In this document: positions 23,971 through 32,761 of the stretch, piece by piece
Numbering within the stretch: position 1 is the stretch's first letter
How the letters are laid out: every line of letters starts with the position of its first letter
DNA from: Sphingobacteriia bacterium
GTDB lineage: Bacteria > Bacteroidota > Bacteroidia > Chitinophagales > Chitinophagaceae
Assembly (NCBI GenBank): GCA_947456855.1
Contig: CANGTR010000015.1
Span: 1 to 35,759, forward strand
Length of the DNA stretch: 35,759 nt
Reading direction: 5' to 3'
Translations under genes and position numbers: made by a program
Notes under the pieces: generated by a model
Database searches by the model: none
What the model saw: the letters and a program-made list of their open reading frames with translations, nothing else
Told to the model about the DNA's origin: nothing

Positions 23971-26058
23971 TTGGCGCGCTTTTTTCTACTAGGGTTCAGC
24001 TTCTTATTGCTTTTCATCAACAATACTTGTTTGGCACAAACAGACAGTATAAAGTTGTTGAAACCAATGGAAGCAACTTTATCTGAAATTGTTGTTACAG
24101 GTACGATGAAAGCGGTAAAGCGGTTAGAGAGCCCTGTTCCTGTTGAATTGTACAATCCTTCTTTTTTTAGAAAGAACCCAACATCCTGCATTTTTGATGG
24201 ACTGCAACTGGTTAATGGAGTGAGGCCGCAAATCAATTGCAATGTTTGTAATACAGGCGATATACGAATCAATGGTTTGCCAGGCCCCTATACCATGGTG
24301 CTTATCGATGGTATGCCGATTGTAAGTAGTTTATCTACAGTGTACGGGCTTTCTGGTATTCCCAATTCATTGGTAGAAAGAATTGAAATCGTTAAAGGAC
24401 CAGCTTCTTCATTATATGGCAGTGAGGCTGTTGGGGGATTAATCAATGTAATTACCAAAAAACCATCCAATGCTTCAGCGATCACAGCCGATTTAATGAC
24501 CACTACTTGGAATGAATTAAACGCCGATATTGGATTTACTTTGAAAGCAGGTAAAAAAGCGGCCATCTTAACGGGCATTAACTATTTTAATTACGATAGC
24601 CCTAAAGATGTAAATGGAGATTCATTTACCGACCTTACTTTACAAAAAAGAGTTTCTGTTTTTCAAAAATGGAATTTTACCAGAACCAACAATCGATTAT
24701 TCAGCATAGCAGCCCGCTATTACAACGAAAATAGGTGGGGTGGAGATATGCGATGGAATAAAGCATTCCGAGGAGGAGATAGTATATATGGCGAAAGTAT
24801 TTATACCAATCGTTGGGAAGTATTGGGTAATTATCAACTACCAGTAAAAGAAATGATGTTCTTGACTTTTTCTTTAAATCAACACGATCAGGATAGCCGA
24901 TATGGAACCAGTTCTTTTATTGCCAAACAACAAATTGCTTTTTCACAATTAACTTTTAATAAAACCTTTCGCAAGCATGATTGGTTGTTGGGAGCAGCAA
25001 TCAGGTATACGTTTTACAACGACAATACACCTGCTGCTGGATCATTGGATCCTACAAAATTGGGTTTCTTACCTCAGCGAATTGTGTTGCCTGGCATATT
25101 TGCACAAGATGAAATTAAATTCAACGAGCAGCATAAATTGTTATTGGGTATGCGATATGATTATAGTGCTGCCCACGGAAGTATTCTTACACCAAGGTTA
25201 GCCTATAAATACACCATTAATGATCAAAATTTCTTGAGGGTAAATATGGGAACAGGTTTTAGGGTGGTGAATTTGTTCACGGAAGATCATGCTGCTTTAA
25301 CAGGAGCAAGAACAGTTATTATAAAAGAAGCATTGAAGCCAGAAAAATCCTTCAATATCAATATTAATTACAACCATAAAATATATGGTAGTAATGGAAA
25401 TTCCATGAATATAGATGCAACCGCTTTTTACACTTATTTCAATAATCGAATTGTAGGAGATTATGATACCAATCCCAATCAAATTATCTATGGCAATTTA
25501 GATGGATATGCTGTTAGTAAAGGAGTTTCCGTTAATCTGGATTGGACTACCAGTACCAATTGGAAGTTTTTAATTGGTGCAACTTACCTCGATGTAGGAC
25601 TTTATGAAAATCAACAAAAAGAACAACAAATACTCACCGAAAAATTTTCTGGTACATGGTCCATTTCTTATGAAATTCCAGGTACTCAAATAGACATAGA
25701 TTATACAGGTAATGTTTATGGCCCTATGCGATTGCCTTTACTAAGTTCATTAGATCCTCGAAATGAATTTTCTCCTTGGTGGAGTATTCAAAATATTCAG
25801 CTGAGTATGCATCTTGGAAAAAAAATTGAATTATATGGTGGCGTAAAAAATTTATTGAATTATTTACCTACCAATAATAATCCTTTCATTATTGCCAGAA
25901 CCAATGATCCATTTGATAAACAAGTACAGTACAATAACAGTGGCCAAGTAATTCCAACTGCCAACAATCCTTATGCCTTAACATTCGACCCCAATTATGT
26001 ATATGCCCCTAATCAAGGTATCAGGGGATTTATAGGTGTTAGAATGACTATTCAATAG
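23971..26058 (+). CDS. TonB-dependent outer membrane receptor, probable metal uptake
   Basis: This is an outer-membrane beta-barrel importer powered by TonB. The open frame allows a TTG at 23923, but that would lie on top of the promoter and operator. The TTG at 23971 gives a direct signal peptide (ARFFLLGFSFLLLFINNTCLAQ), so I choose it. The start remains uncertain, as no ATG is available. The TonB-box/plug begins at LSEIVVTGT. The plug continues through INGLPGPYTMVLIDGMPIV and IVKGPASSLYGSEAVGGLINVITKK. A CNVCNTG cysteine pair lies in the plug. The barrel follows and ends in an aromatic-poor RGFIGVRMTIQ. No N-terminal carboxypeptidase-like extension is seen. Its divergent DtxR-family regulator suggests iron or manganese, possibly as a chelate. 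Confidence 0.85.
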   Translation: MARFFLLGFSFLLLFINNTCLAQTDSIKLLKPMEATLSEIVVTGTMKAVKRLESPVPVELYNPSFFRKNPTSCIFDGLQLVNGVRPQINCNVCNTGDIRINGLPGPYTMVLIDGMPIVSSLSTVYGLSGIPNSLVERIEIVKGPASSLYGSEAVGGLINVITKKPSNASAITADLMTTTWNELNADIGFTLKAGKKAAILTGINYFNYDSPKDVNGDSFTDLTLQKRVSVFQKWNFTRTNNRLFSIAARYYNENRWGGDMRWNKAFRGGDSIYGESIYTNRWEVLGNYQLPVKEMMFLTFSLNQHDQDSRYGTSSFIAKQQIAFSQLTFNKTFRKHDWLLGAAIRYTFYNDNTPAAGSLDPTKLGFLPQRIVLPGIFAQDEIKFNEQHKLLLGMRYDYSAAHGSILTPRLAYKYTINDQNFLRVNMGTGFRVVNLFTEDHAALTGARTVIIKEALKPEKSFNININYNHKIYGSNGNSMNIDATAFYTYFNNRIVGDYDTNPNQIIYGNLDGYAVSKGVSVNLDWTTSTNWKFLIGATYLDVGLYENQQKEQQILTEKFSGTWSISYEIPGTQIDIDYTGNVYGPMRLPLLSSLDPRNEFSPWWSIQNIQLSMHLGKKIELYGGVKNLLNYLPTNNNPFIIARTNDPFDKQVQYNNSGQVIPTANNPYALTFDPNYVYAPNQGIRGFIGVRMTIQ

Positions 26059-26060
26059 TG

Positions 26061-26068
26061 TATATTTG
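26061..26068 (+). promoter_or_regulatory. -7 box directly before the CDGSH gene
   Basis: TATATTTG is an exact TAnnTTTG match ending only four bases before the ATG at 26073. If used, transcription would start at or next to the start codon and give a leaderless or nearly leaderless mRNA. Confidence 0.45.
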
Positions 26069-26072
26069 CAGC

Positions 26073-26279
26073 ATGGAACAAGAACAAAATACCCCAGGTA
26101 CCGAAATTTTAATTAAAGCTGCTGGACCAATTGTTATCGCTTCTAAGTGCATTGTTACCAAAGCAGATGGCACAGTTGATGTAAAAGAGAAAGCCTCTTT
26201 TTGTGGCTGCGGGCATTCTGCCAACAAACCTTATTGCGATGGTTCACATAAAAAATACATGGAATCAACACCAGCATAA
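26073..26279 (+). CDS. CDGSH iron-sulfur domain protein
   Basis: This 68-residue protein binds a redox-active 2Fe-2S cluster through the mitoNEET-type CDGSH motif. The motif is complete: FCGCGHSANKPYCDGSHKKY near the C-terminus, with three Cys and one His. The N-terminal part (GPIVIASKCIVTKADGTVDVKEKASF) is the usual short beta domain. A GTG at 26058 would add five residues, but the ATG at 26073 is the better start because it follows a -7 box and matches the family length. It begins 14 bases after the receptor stop and overlaps the next ATG by one base, so it may be co-transcribed with both. Its physiological partner is unknown. Confidence 0.9.
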   Translation: MEQEQNTPGTEILIKAAGPIVIASKCIVTKADGTVDVKEKASFCGCGHSANKPYCDGSHKKYMESTPA

Positions 26280-26638
26280 TGAAGAAAACCATTGTATTAG
26301 GTGCTTCAGATAACCCAGAGCGCTATAGTTTTTTGGCGGTTCAAAAACTGACCAAATACAATCATCCAGTAATTGCCATTGGAAGAAAGGCTGGAATGAT
26401 CGGCGGCGTCCCCATTATTACTGATCATCCTTCCCAAAAAGAAGTTGATACAATCACATTGTACCTCAATCCATCTTTGCAGAAAGAATACTATGATTAT
26501 ATCCTGTCTCTGCATCCCAAAAGAATCATTTTTAATCCGGGTACTGAAAATGATGAATTAGTTGAAATGGCCACAGAAAAAGGCATTCAAGCGATTGAAG
26601 CTTGCACATTGGTGATGTTGAATACTGGGCAATATTAA
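26279..26638 (+). CDS. CoA-binding domain protein (YccU-like)
   Basis: This 119-residue, single-domain protein has the CoA-binding Rossmann fold of the succinyl-CoA synthetase alpha family. Family signs are TIVLGASDNPERYSFLAVQKL at the start, IAIGRKAGMIGGVPI, and the C-terminal FNPGTENDELVEMATEKGI followed by EACTLVMLN. It lacks the catalytic and ligase parts of the large enzymes, so its role is unknown. The start codon overlaps the CDGSH stop (TAATG), and its stop abuts the stop of comM on the opposite strand. Confidence 0.88.
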   Translation: MKKTIVLGASDNPERYSFLAVQKLTKYNHPVIAIGRKAGMIGGVPIITDHPSQKEVDTITLYLNPSLQKEYYDYILSLHPKRIIFNPGTENDELVEMATEKGIQAIEACTLVMLNTGQY

Positions 26639-28186
26639 TCATCCACCCCATCCTTCTCTGTCCAAACTTCGGTATTGAATGGCTTCGGCAACATGTTCGG
26701 GTAGTATATCTGAGCTAAACGATAAGTCTGCAATGGTTCGGCTCACTTTTAAAATTCGGTCGTATGCACGTGCACTCAAATTAAGTCTGCTCATGGCTTT
26801 TTGTAATAAATTATTGGATACAGTTGAAAGATGACAAACTTCTCTTAGATGTTGCGAAGTCATTTGTGCATTGGCATAAATGCCTTTTTCATTTTTAAAT
26901 CTTTTTGCTTGAATAGCTCTTGCAGCAATTACTCTTTCTCTAATAGCAGCAGAGCTTTCTGCTTTTTGTTGATTGTTCAATGCATTAAACGCAACGGGAG
27001 TCACTTCTACATGCAGATCGATTCTATCCAATAATGGTCCTGATACTTTGTTCAAATATTTTTGAACCAAACCACCAGCACAAGTGCATTCTTTTTCGGG
27101 ATGATTGAAGAAGCCGCAAGGGCAGGGGTTCATTGAAGCGATCAACATAAAATTGGCTGGAAAATCAATCGCTACGCGAGTTCTGGAGATACTCACTTTT
27201 CTTTCTTCCATCGGTTGACGCATCACTTCTAAAACAGTTCTTTTGAATTCAGGCAACTCGTCTAAAAACAACACACCATTATGCGATAAAGAGATTTCTC
27301 CTGGTTGAGGATTGCTTCCACCACCCACCATGGCAACATCTGAAATGGTATGATGAGGTGATCGAAACGGTCGTTGATTTAACAAGGCGCTGTTAAATGG
27401 AAGTTTACCTGCAACACTATGAATCTTGGTAGTTTCTAGTGCTTCTTGCAATGTTAACGGCGGTAAAATAGAAGGCAATCGCTTGGCCAACATGGTTTTG
27501 CCAGCACCGGGTGGTCCAATTAAAATAGCATTATGAGCACCTGCTGCTGCAATTTCTAATGCACGTTTAATGTTTTCCTGACCCTTCACCTCTGAAAAAT
27601 CAAATTCATAATGCCCAACAGTATTAAAAAAATCATCCCTGGTGTTTTCTATTTGAGCTTGAAGTGATTCCTCTTTTTCAAAAAACTGGATCAATTCTTT
27701 AAAATGACTAACCCCATACACCAATAAATTATTTACCATGGCTGCTTCTCTCACATTGGCTTTAGGCACAATCAGTCCTTTAAATCCTTCTTTTCGCGCT
27801 TGAATAGCAATAGGCAATGCACCTTTGATGGCCTGCACCGAACCGTCTAATCCCAATTCTCCCATAATCACATAATCGCTCAATCGATGCGGATTGTCCA
27901 ATTGTTCACTAGCTCCAAGTATACCCAAGGCAATTGGTAAATCCAATGCAGAGCCTGATTTTTTAATATCAGCTGGTGCCAAGTTGACTACCACTTTTGT
28001 TCTGGGCATATGAAAACCATTGGTCTTAATAGCGCTTTCTGTTCTTTGTAAACTTTCTCTAATGGCACTATCGGGTAATCCTACAATCGTGTATCCTTGC
28101 CCCATGCTCACATTTACTTCAATGGTGAGGGTGATGGCATCAACGCCCAATACAGCGCTGCCAAATGTTTTAACTAACATGCTCAA
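26639..28186 (-). CDS. comM: YifB/ComM family Mg-chelatase-like AAA+ ATPase
   Basis: ComM is a hexameric helicase that helps branch migration during natural transformation. In many bacteria the gene is called yifB and its role is untested. The 515 residues show the N-terminal Lon-protease-like fold (VNLAPADIKKSGSALDLPIAL), the AAA+ module with Walker A GPPGAGKT at 224-231, Walker B LFLDELPEF, and the MCM-like insert region with SMNPCPCGFF and ECTC cysteines. A C-terminal domain with LSARAYDRILKVSRTIADL completes it. The length is standard. It converges directly on the CoA-binding protein gene. Its 5' region carries a small inverted repeat (28219-28244). Confidence 0.93.
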   Translation of the reverse strand: MSMLVKTFGSAVLGVDAITLTIEVNVSMGQGYTIVGLPDSAIRESLQRTESAIKTNGFHMPRTKVVVNLAPADIKKSGSALDLPIALGILGASEQLDNPHRLSDYVIMGELGLDGSVQAIKGALPIAIQARKEGFKGLIVPKANVREAAMVNNLLVYGVSHFKELIQFFEKEESLQAQIENTRDDFFNTVGHYEFDFSEVKGQENIKRALEIAAAGAHNAILIGPPGAGKTMLAKRLPSILPPLTLQEALETTKIHSVAGKLPFNSALLNQRPFRSPHHTISDVAMVGGGSNPQPGEISLSHNGVLFLDELPEFKRTVLEVMRQPMEERKVSISRTRVAIDFPANFMLIASMNPCPCGFFNHPEKECTCAGGLVQKYLNKVSGPLLDRIDLHVEVTPVAFNALNNQQKAESSAAIRERVIAARAIQAKRFKNEKGIYANAQMTSQHLREVCHLSTVSNNLLQKAMSRLNLSARAYDRILKVSRTIADLSFSSDILPEHVAEAIQYRSLDREGWGG

Positions 28187-28218
28187 TAATTTATCCGAAG
28201 AAGAAACAAACCAATGAT

Positions 28219-28244
28219 CCTCTCAGGGGATGAAAAATGAGAGG
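28219..28244. repeat. 7-bp inverted repeat upstream of comM
   Basis: CCTCTCA at 28219-28225 pairs with TGAGAGG at 28238-28244 around a 12-base loop, 33 bases upstream of the comM start. It may be a leader hairpin or binding site. The rest of the 159-base gap shows nothing recognisable. Confidence 0.25.
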
Positions 28245-28345
28245 TTACAAACGAAGTAAAAATAATATTTATTTGGGATAAGTACCCGTCTTTGGGTGAC
28301 AATATTACCAAGAATGCCAAAATAGTTTCATGTCTTTATTTTGGT

Positions 28346-29659
28346 TCACAGTTTATCTAAAAGACCAACTACACCCTCTCTTTTAAGAATCAAGTAGCCA
28401 AGCCGATCATTGCTCACTCCATTTTTTAGTTGATAGCTAAAGCGTAATTGATCGTCTTGTACTGCTGTTTCAAAATAACGGAATTGTATGTTCGAGTATT
28501 GTTGTAATGGGGCTCCAATTTCATATAAATGAGTGGAAAGAATAAACAAGCCATTTTGCATTTTGCGAAGCCCCTCAATTACGATAGTACTGCATTTTAC
28601 AGCATCTTGCTGATTGGTGCCTTTGAATAATTCATCTATTAATATCAGCCATTTTTTACCATCGTTGATTCTTTCGATGGTATTTTTGATTCTTTGTACT
28701 TCATTAAAGAAAAAACTCTCGCCTTTGGCAATATTATCGGTTACTTGAATATTGCTGATGATGCCATCGAAAAAACTCAATTGCATGGATGATGCAGGAA
28801 CTCCCATTCCTAAGTGAGCCAGGTAAATGGCAATTCCAACCGCTTTGATAAAAGTACTTTTGCCAGCCATATTGGCTCCGGTAAGAAATAAAAAATTTTC
28901 TTTTTCTGATAAACCAATTGAATAATCAATTGGTTTAGCCAGCATAAAATGGTACAATCCATCGGATTCAAAAAAAGGTTCTTTCGATTCAATAAATGTT
29001 GGAAATTGAAAACGATATTTTTCACCTGCTTTGGCCAAGCTCAAATAGGCATCTAGTTTACTATACAGATCAATTAACTCTGTAATTCCTTTTTTGAAAC
29101 GAAATCGGATAAAATTGGCGTAAATCAAAATAGTGGCATTGCTCATGTTGTTTTTATCCTCAACAATCATTTCCTGTACAATTGCATTATCCAGATAATG
29201 ATGAATTCGTGAAGCAATCGATGAAAGCTGCCCTTTGGTTTCGGAATTGTTGATCAAGCCTGCAATTGTATTCATTCCTTTTACAAAATCAATGGCGTGT
29301 TGAATAGTAAAAAGCGTTAGGGAGAAATCTGCTTGATGAAATAATTGGTAAAAAAAACTATTGAAAGTTTCTGGTATTTTTGGATATGGATCTATAGGTG
29401 ATTCAAAATACTTTTCCAATACCATCATAGTTCCATTGGTAGGGCTTATTGGCCATTGATCTAAAATAGTAGCTAAATGCTGAATTGTTTGTTGGGTATT
29501 TTGAATGGATTCGATTGAATTCAAAGGATGCCCTAATAAATACCTTAGGTACTCTCTACCTCCATTGGTCTGTGTGAAATTCAAATGATAAAAAACCGAT
29601 TGATCTTCTTCAGGATGAAAAATAGAAAGGTCGTTGAGGGTAATTTTATCTATTTGCAT
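28346..29659 (-). CDS. MutS-family ATPase without mismatch-recognition domain
   Basis: This 437-residue protein corresponds to the core/lever and ATPase parts of MutS. It begins with a helical core-like region (TNGGREYLRYLLGHPL) instead of the mismatch-binding domain I. The ATPase has Walker A TGANMAGKS at about 260-268, the ST-rich loop TDNIAKGESFFFNEVQRIK, Walker B LILIDELFKGTN and the His switch STHLYE. It differs from MutS2 because the C-terminal Smr nuclease domain is absent. Short MutS-like proteins of this kind seem common in Bacteroidota and their role is not clear. They probably do not do classical mismatch repair. The dihydroorotase gene ends 29 bases upstream on the same strand, so the two are likely co-transcribed. 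Confidence 0.85.
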   Translation of the reverse strand: MQIDKITLNDLSIFHPEEDQSVFYHLNFTQTNGGREYLRYLLGHPLNSIESIQNTQQTIQHLATILDQWPISPTNGTMMVLEKYFESPIDPYPKIPETFNSFFYQLFHQADFSLTLFTIQHAIDFVKGMNTIAGLINNSETKGQLSSIASRIHHYLDNAIVQEMIVEDKNNMSNATILIYANFIRFRFKKGITELIDLYSKLDAYLSLAKAGEKYRFQFPTFIESKEPFFESDGLYHFMLAKPIDYSIGLSEKENFLFLTGANMAGKSTFIKAVGIAIYLAHLGMGVPASSMQLSFFDGIISNIQVTDNIAKGESFFFNEVQRIKNTIERINDGKKWLILIDELFKGTNQQDAVKCSTIVIEGLRKMQNGLFILSTHLYEIGAPLQQYSNIQFRYFETAVQDDQLRFSYQLKNGVSNDRLGYLILKREGVVGLLDKL

Positions 29660-29688
29660 TAAGGTATCAACTTGATTAAGTGTAAAAA

Positions 29689-31032
29689 TTAATTTCTATT
29701 AAAGGAAAGTCGTTCCCCCATTTTAGATTCATCAAATACCCCTTTTCCATAAACCAAGTGTCCATTTACGAAAGTATATTCTACAGTAGCAGGTGAAGTG
29801 AAACCTTCTAATGGACTCCAACCACATTTATACAAAATATTCTCTTTTGTAATAGTGTAGGGTTGATTCATATTAACCATTACAAGATCGGCAAAATAAC
29901 CTTCTCTTATATAGCCCCTATGCTCTATCTGAAAACAATCAGCCACTGAATGACTCATCTTCTGTACTACTTTCTCTATTGAAATACGACCTTCTTGTAC
30001 ATAATGCAACATCAATTGTAAAGCATGTTGTACCAAAGGTAATCCAGCATGTGCATGTTCAAAATCTTCTTGTTTTTCTGCCCAAGTATGTGGGGCATGA
30101 TCCGTGGCAATAATATCTAATCGGTCATCGAGTAGTGCTTTCCATAATGCATCTCTATGATGGGGTGCTTTTATAGCTGGGTTACATTTAATTTGATTGC
30201 CTAAGCGGTCATAATCATTGGATGTAAAATGCAAATGGTGCACGCATACTTCTGCAGTAATTTGCTTGTCTTTTAGCGGAATCATATTGGTAAATAACTG
30301 CAACTCTTTTTCGGTACTGATATGCAAAATATGCAATCTAGTTCCGTTTCTTTTGGCATGTTGTATCGCTTTGAATGAAGATTCAAAACAAACTTCTTCA
30401 TCTCTAATGATTGGATGGTCGGCCGCTGTTAAATGCGCTTTGATTTTTTTTAAATCAACCATTTTTTGTTTAAACATGGGCTCATCTTCGCAATGTGTGG
30501 CAATCAAGAGTTCTGAACTGCCAAATATTTTTTCTAAAACCAAGGGACTTTCTACTAATAAATTGCCTGTAGAAGAGCCCATAAATATTTTTATTCCACA
30601 AATGCGAGACCTCAATTGATTGGCTTTGAGAATCTCCTCCAAATTATCATTGGAAGTGCCCATGAAAAAAGAATAATTGGCCAATGAAGATTCTTTGGCT
30701 CTTGCATATTTCTCTTCTAATAAATCGATGGTAAATGCTGGGGGATTGGTATTGGGCATCTCCATAAATGAAGTGGTACCTCCTGCAACTGCAGCTTTGG
30801 CTTCGGAATATATAGTTGCCTTATGCGTTAGCCCTGGTTCTCTAAAATGAACCTGATCATCTATAATACCAGGTAGTAAATATTTGCTTGTTCCATCTAT
30901 TTCCTTGGCTCGGCCTTTTATATCAATCTTACCACCTATTTTTTCGATCCGATCGTTTGAAATTAACAGATCGCCAAAAATTTGTTGACCTTCGTTAACG
31001 ATGCATATATTTTTAATTATGGTATGCTGCAT
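29689..31032 (-). CDS. pyrC: Dihydroorotase
   Basis: Dihydroorotase makes dihydroorotate from carbamoyl-aspartate in pyrimidine synthesis. The 447-residue length and motifs are those of the class I (microbial) enzymes. The metal-binding HxR is present as DDQVHFREPG near residues 58-67, the substrate loop as MEMPNTNPPA, and KIFMGSSTG and ATHCEDE follow. Later blocks include HILHIST and the catalytic Asp of ATDHAPHT near residue 310. The C-terminal beta segment (ADLVMVNMNQPYTITKENI) closes the amidohydrolase fold. A 176-base gap separates it from porT upstream. No other pyrimidine gene is adjacent. Confidence 0.92.
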   Translation of the reverse strand: MQHTIIKNICIVNEGQQIFGDLLISNDRIEKIGGKIDIKGRAKEIDGTSKYLLPGIIDDQVHFREPGLTHKATIYSEAKAAVAGGTTSFMEMPNTNPPAFTIDLLEEKYARAKESSLANYSFFMGTSNDNLEEILKANQLRSRICGIKIFMGSSTGNLLVESPLVLEKIFGSSELLIATHCEDEPMFKQKMVDLKKIKAHLTAADHPIIRDEEVCFESSFKAIQHAKRNGTRLHILHISTEKELQLFTNMIPLKDKQITAEVCVHHLHFTSNDYDRLGNQIKCNPAIKAPHHRDALWKALLDDRLDIIATDHAPHTWAEKQEDFEHAHAGLPLVQHALQLMLHYVQEGRISIEKVVQKMSHSVADCFQIEHRGYIREGYFADLVMVNMNQPYTITKENILYKCGWSPLEGFTSPATVEYTFVNGHLVYGKGVFDESKMGERLSFNRN

Positions 31033-31208
31033 ATTTATTTTTTTGAGGCTTAACTACTGTCATGCAAATTATAAAATCAATGCTGGTTTTCTATTTTTTT
31101 ATTTTACTCATGTTGACCCTTTAAAATACAATTAATTGGCACAAGAACTGCTCTAATCATTATTGGCAGTACAATACGATGGAATATGGCAATCAGCGCA
31201 TTTGATTT

Positions 31209-31934
31209 TTAATCTTCCAAATGAATGGAGAAAACCAACATTCTTGATTGAATTCTTTCCAGAACATTAGAATACTTTAATGCAGGATCTAATTGATGAA
31301 TATTGCCCAAGCCATAGCTTATTTTTATTTCTGGAGACACTGTTACAAAAGGCAAGTAAAAATTGAACCCAATACCAGCTTCTAATCCAAAATCTCCTCT
31401 TTTTAATTTAACAAGATCTTCGGCATTTCTTGCGCCTGAATTGCTAGAAAGATCAATATCATATTTTAATCCACCTAATATATAGGTTCTGAAATTGCCA
31501 ATTCTATCTGAATTAAATTTGAATTGAAAAGGAAAACTCACTAAAGTAGAGGGTAAGCTTTGTAATTGATTGGGGCTTTCGCCTGGCAAGGTTCTGCCTA
31601 AAACATAATTGATTGATCTTGCCCCTCCGATAATTAGTTGAGGGTTTGCTCTAAATTGAAAATGGTCATTTAATCTTGCCGTAGCCAGAAGCCCCATTAT
31701 AATTCCTCCACTAGAACCAGGTTCTGCAACCATAATGGTATCGTTGTTTTGTATGAATTGCTTAGACTTTGATAAATGTAAATAAGAACTATTATACCCC
31801 AAGGTAATGCCAAAATAATAAGGCTGGTCTTCTCGATACATTCTATACAGTTCCTTTTGGGCAAGAGATTGCCCAATGATTCCAATGAGGAATAAAACAA
31901 GGAGTGCTATTTGCTTCCGCAATAAATAGTGCAT
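31209..31934 (-). CDS. porT: PorT family outer membrane beta-barrel protein
   Basis: PorT/SprT is a membrane component needed for protein export by the type IX secretion system and for gliding. The 241-residue protein has a signal peptide (LLVLFLIGIIGQSLAQ) and then alternating beta-strand segments typical of an eight-stranded barrel (YYFGITLGYNSSYLHL, FQFRANPQLIIGGARSINYVLG, DFGLEAGIGFNFYLPF), ending in RMLVFSIHLED. The start overlaps the end of ubiE by 28 bases, and no later in-frame Met keeps the leader. The ubiE-porT pair is a known Bacteroidota gene order, which supports the call over a generic PorT-like barrel. The other secretion-system genes are not in this window. Confidence 0.82.
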   Translation of the reverse strand: MHYLLRKQIALLVLFLIGIIGQSLAQKELYRMYREDQPYYFGITLGYNSSYLHLSKSKQFIQNNDTIMVAEPGSSGGIIMGLLATARLNDHFQFRANPQLIIGGARSINYVLGRTLPGESPNQLQSLPSTLVSFPFQFKFNSDRIGNFRTYILGGLKYDIDLSSNSGARNAEDLVKLKRGDFGLEAGIGFNFYLPFVTVSPEIKISYGLGNIHQLDPALKYSNVLERIQSRMLVFSIHLED

Positions 31935-32650
31935 ATTCCGAAACTAAGCTTTTTCAAATAAGTTTGGGTAAATCCTACTCCATTCATGATTGTTAAAAAT
32001 GATTCCCCTTCAGGAAAAGCCTGAACACTGTCATTCAGGTATTGGTAAGCATTCTTGTTGCTGGAGAAAATTTTTCCGATGCTAGGGGTAATATAATTCA
32101 TGTATAATTGATAGAACTGCTTAAACCCGATTGCTGTGGGTTTAGAGAATTCCAGCACTACCATTTTTCCCCCAGGCTTTAAAACTCGGTACATTTCACC
32201 CAATCCTTTTTCTAAATGTTGAAAATTTCTAACGCCAAATGCTACCGTAATGGCATCGAAATAATCATTGGTAAAAGGAATATTTTCGCTATCGCTGTTT
32301 TGTAATTGAATGAATTGGTCGAGTTTTTTTTGGATCAATTTTTTTCGTCCAAAATCGAGCATACCATCAGAGATATCTATACCAATGATCTTTTTGGGAT
32401 GCAACATATCATAGGTTAGCATGGCCACATCAGCAGTGCCAGTTGCTACATCTAAAATAATTGAAGGCTGTATACTTTTTATTTCTCGTATGGCTTTTTT
32501 GCGCCAGCTTACATCAATCCCTGCGCTCAGTAATCTGTTTAAGAAATCATACCTAAATGCGATATTATCAAACATGTTGGCCACCTGATCTTTCTTAGCT
32601 AGCTCACTCTCTTTAAAAGGCACTATCTCGTCGTGTGCAAATTTCCCCAT
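31907..32650 (-). CDS. ubiE: Demethylmenaquinone methyltransferase (UbiE/MenG)
   Basis: This SAM-dependent enzyme performs the last C-methylation in menaquinone synthesis. As Bacteroidota usually make menaquinone rather than ubiquinone, menG activity is expected. The 247 residues show the family N-terminus (VANMFDNIAFRYDFLNRLLS), SAM motif I LDVATGTADVAML, motif IGIDISDGMLDFGRKK, then VAFGVRNFQHLEKGLGEMYRVLKPGG and LEFSKPT. The start at 32650 follows an exact -7 box by only four bases. It is divergent from rsgA and overlaps porT downstream by 28 bases, so the two should be one transcript. Confidence 0.95.
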   Translation of the reverse strand: MGKFAHDEIVPFKESELAKKDQVANMFDNIAFRYDFLNRLLSAGIDVSWRKKAIREIKSIQPSIILDVATGTADVAMLTYDMLHPKKIIGIDISDGMLDFGRKKLIQKKLDQFIQLQNSDSENIPFTNDYFDAITVAFGVRNFQHLEKGLGEMYRVLKPGGKMVVLEFSKPTAIGFKQFYQLYMNYITPSIGKIFSSNKNAYQYLNDSVQAFPEGESFLTIMNGVGFTQTYLKKLSFGICTIYCGSK

Positions 32651-32654
32651 TGGT

Positions 32655-32662
32655 CAAAGATA
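32655..32662 (-). promoter_or_regulatory. -7 box directly before ubiE
   Basis: The minus strand reads TATCTTTG, an exact TAnnTTTG match, ending four bases before the ubiE ATG. This predicts a leaderless or very short-leader mRNA for ubiE-porT. No clear -33 is seen at the usual distance. Confidence 0.45.
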
Positions 32663-32747
32663 TTCATTTTCGGGCCTTTTTTGGTCTGCTGATGAACCAA
32701 AGCTTGTTTAAGAGCCGTTAATATTTAACGAAAATACCCAAGTGCCG

Positions 32748-32755
32748 TATCTTCG
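32748..32755 (+). promoter_or_regulatory. -7 box of rsgA
   Basis: TATCTTCG is one mismatch from TAnnTTTG and lies six bases before the GTG start. A TTTA, one mismatch from the -33 TTTG, lies 20 bases upstream. A very short leader is expected. Confidence 0.4.
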
Positions 32756-32761
32756 CCTTAA

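Noticed and set aside
30218..30619. 133-codon plus-strand ORF
   Set aside because: It lies antisense within dihydroorotase, whose motifs are complete. It shows no motif of its own.
31062..31124. 20-codon plus-strand ORF encoding a hydrophobic peptide in the pyrC-porT gap
   Set aside because: It is very short, lies in T-rich DNA where hydrophobic ORFs arise by chance, and has no promoter or recognised toxin features.
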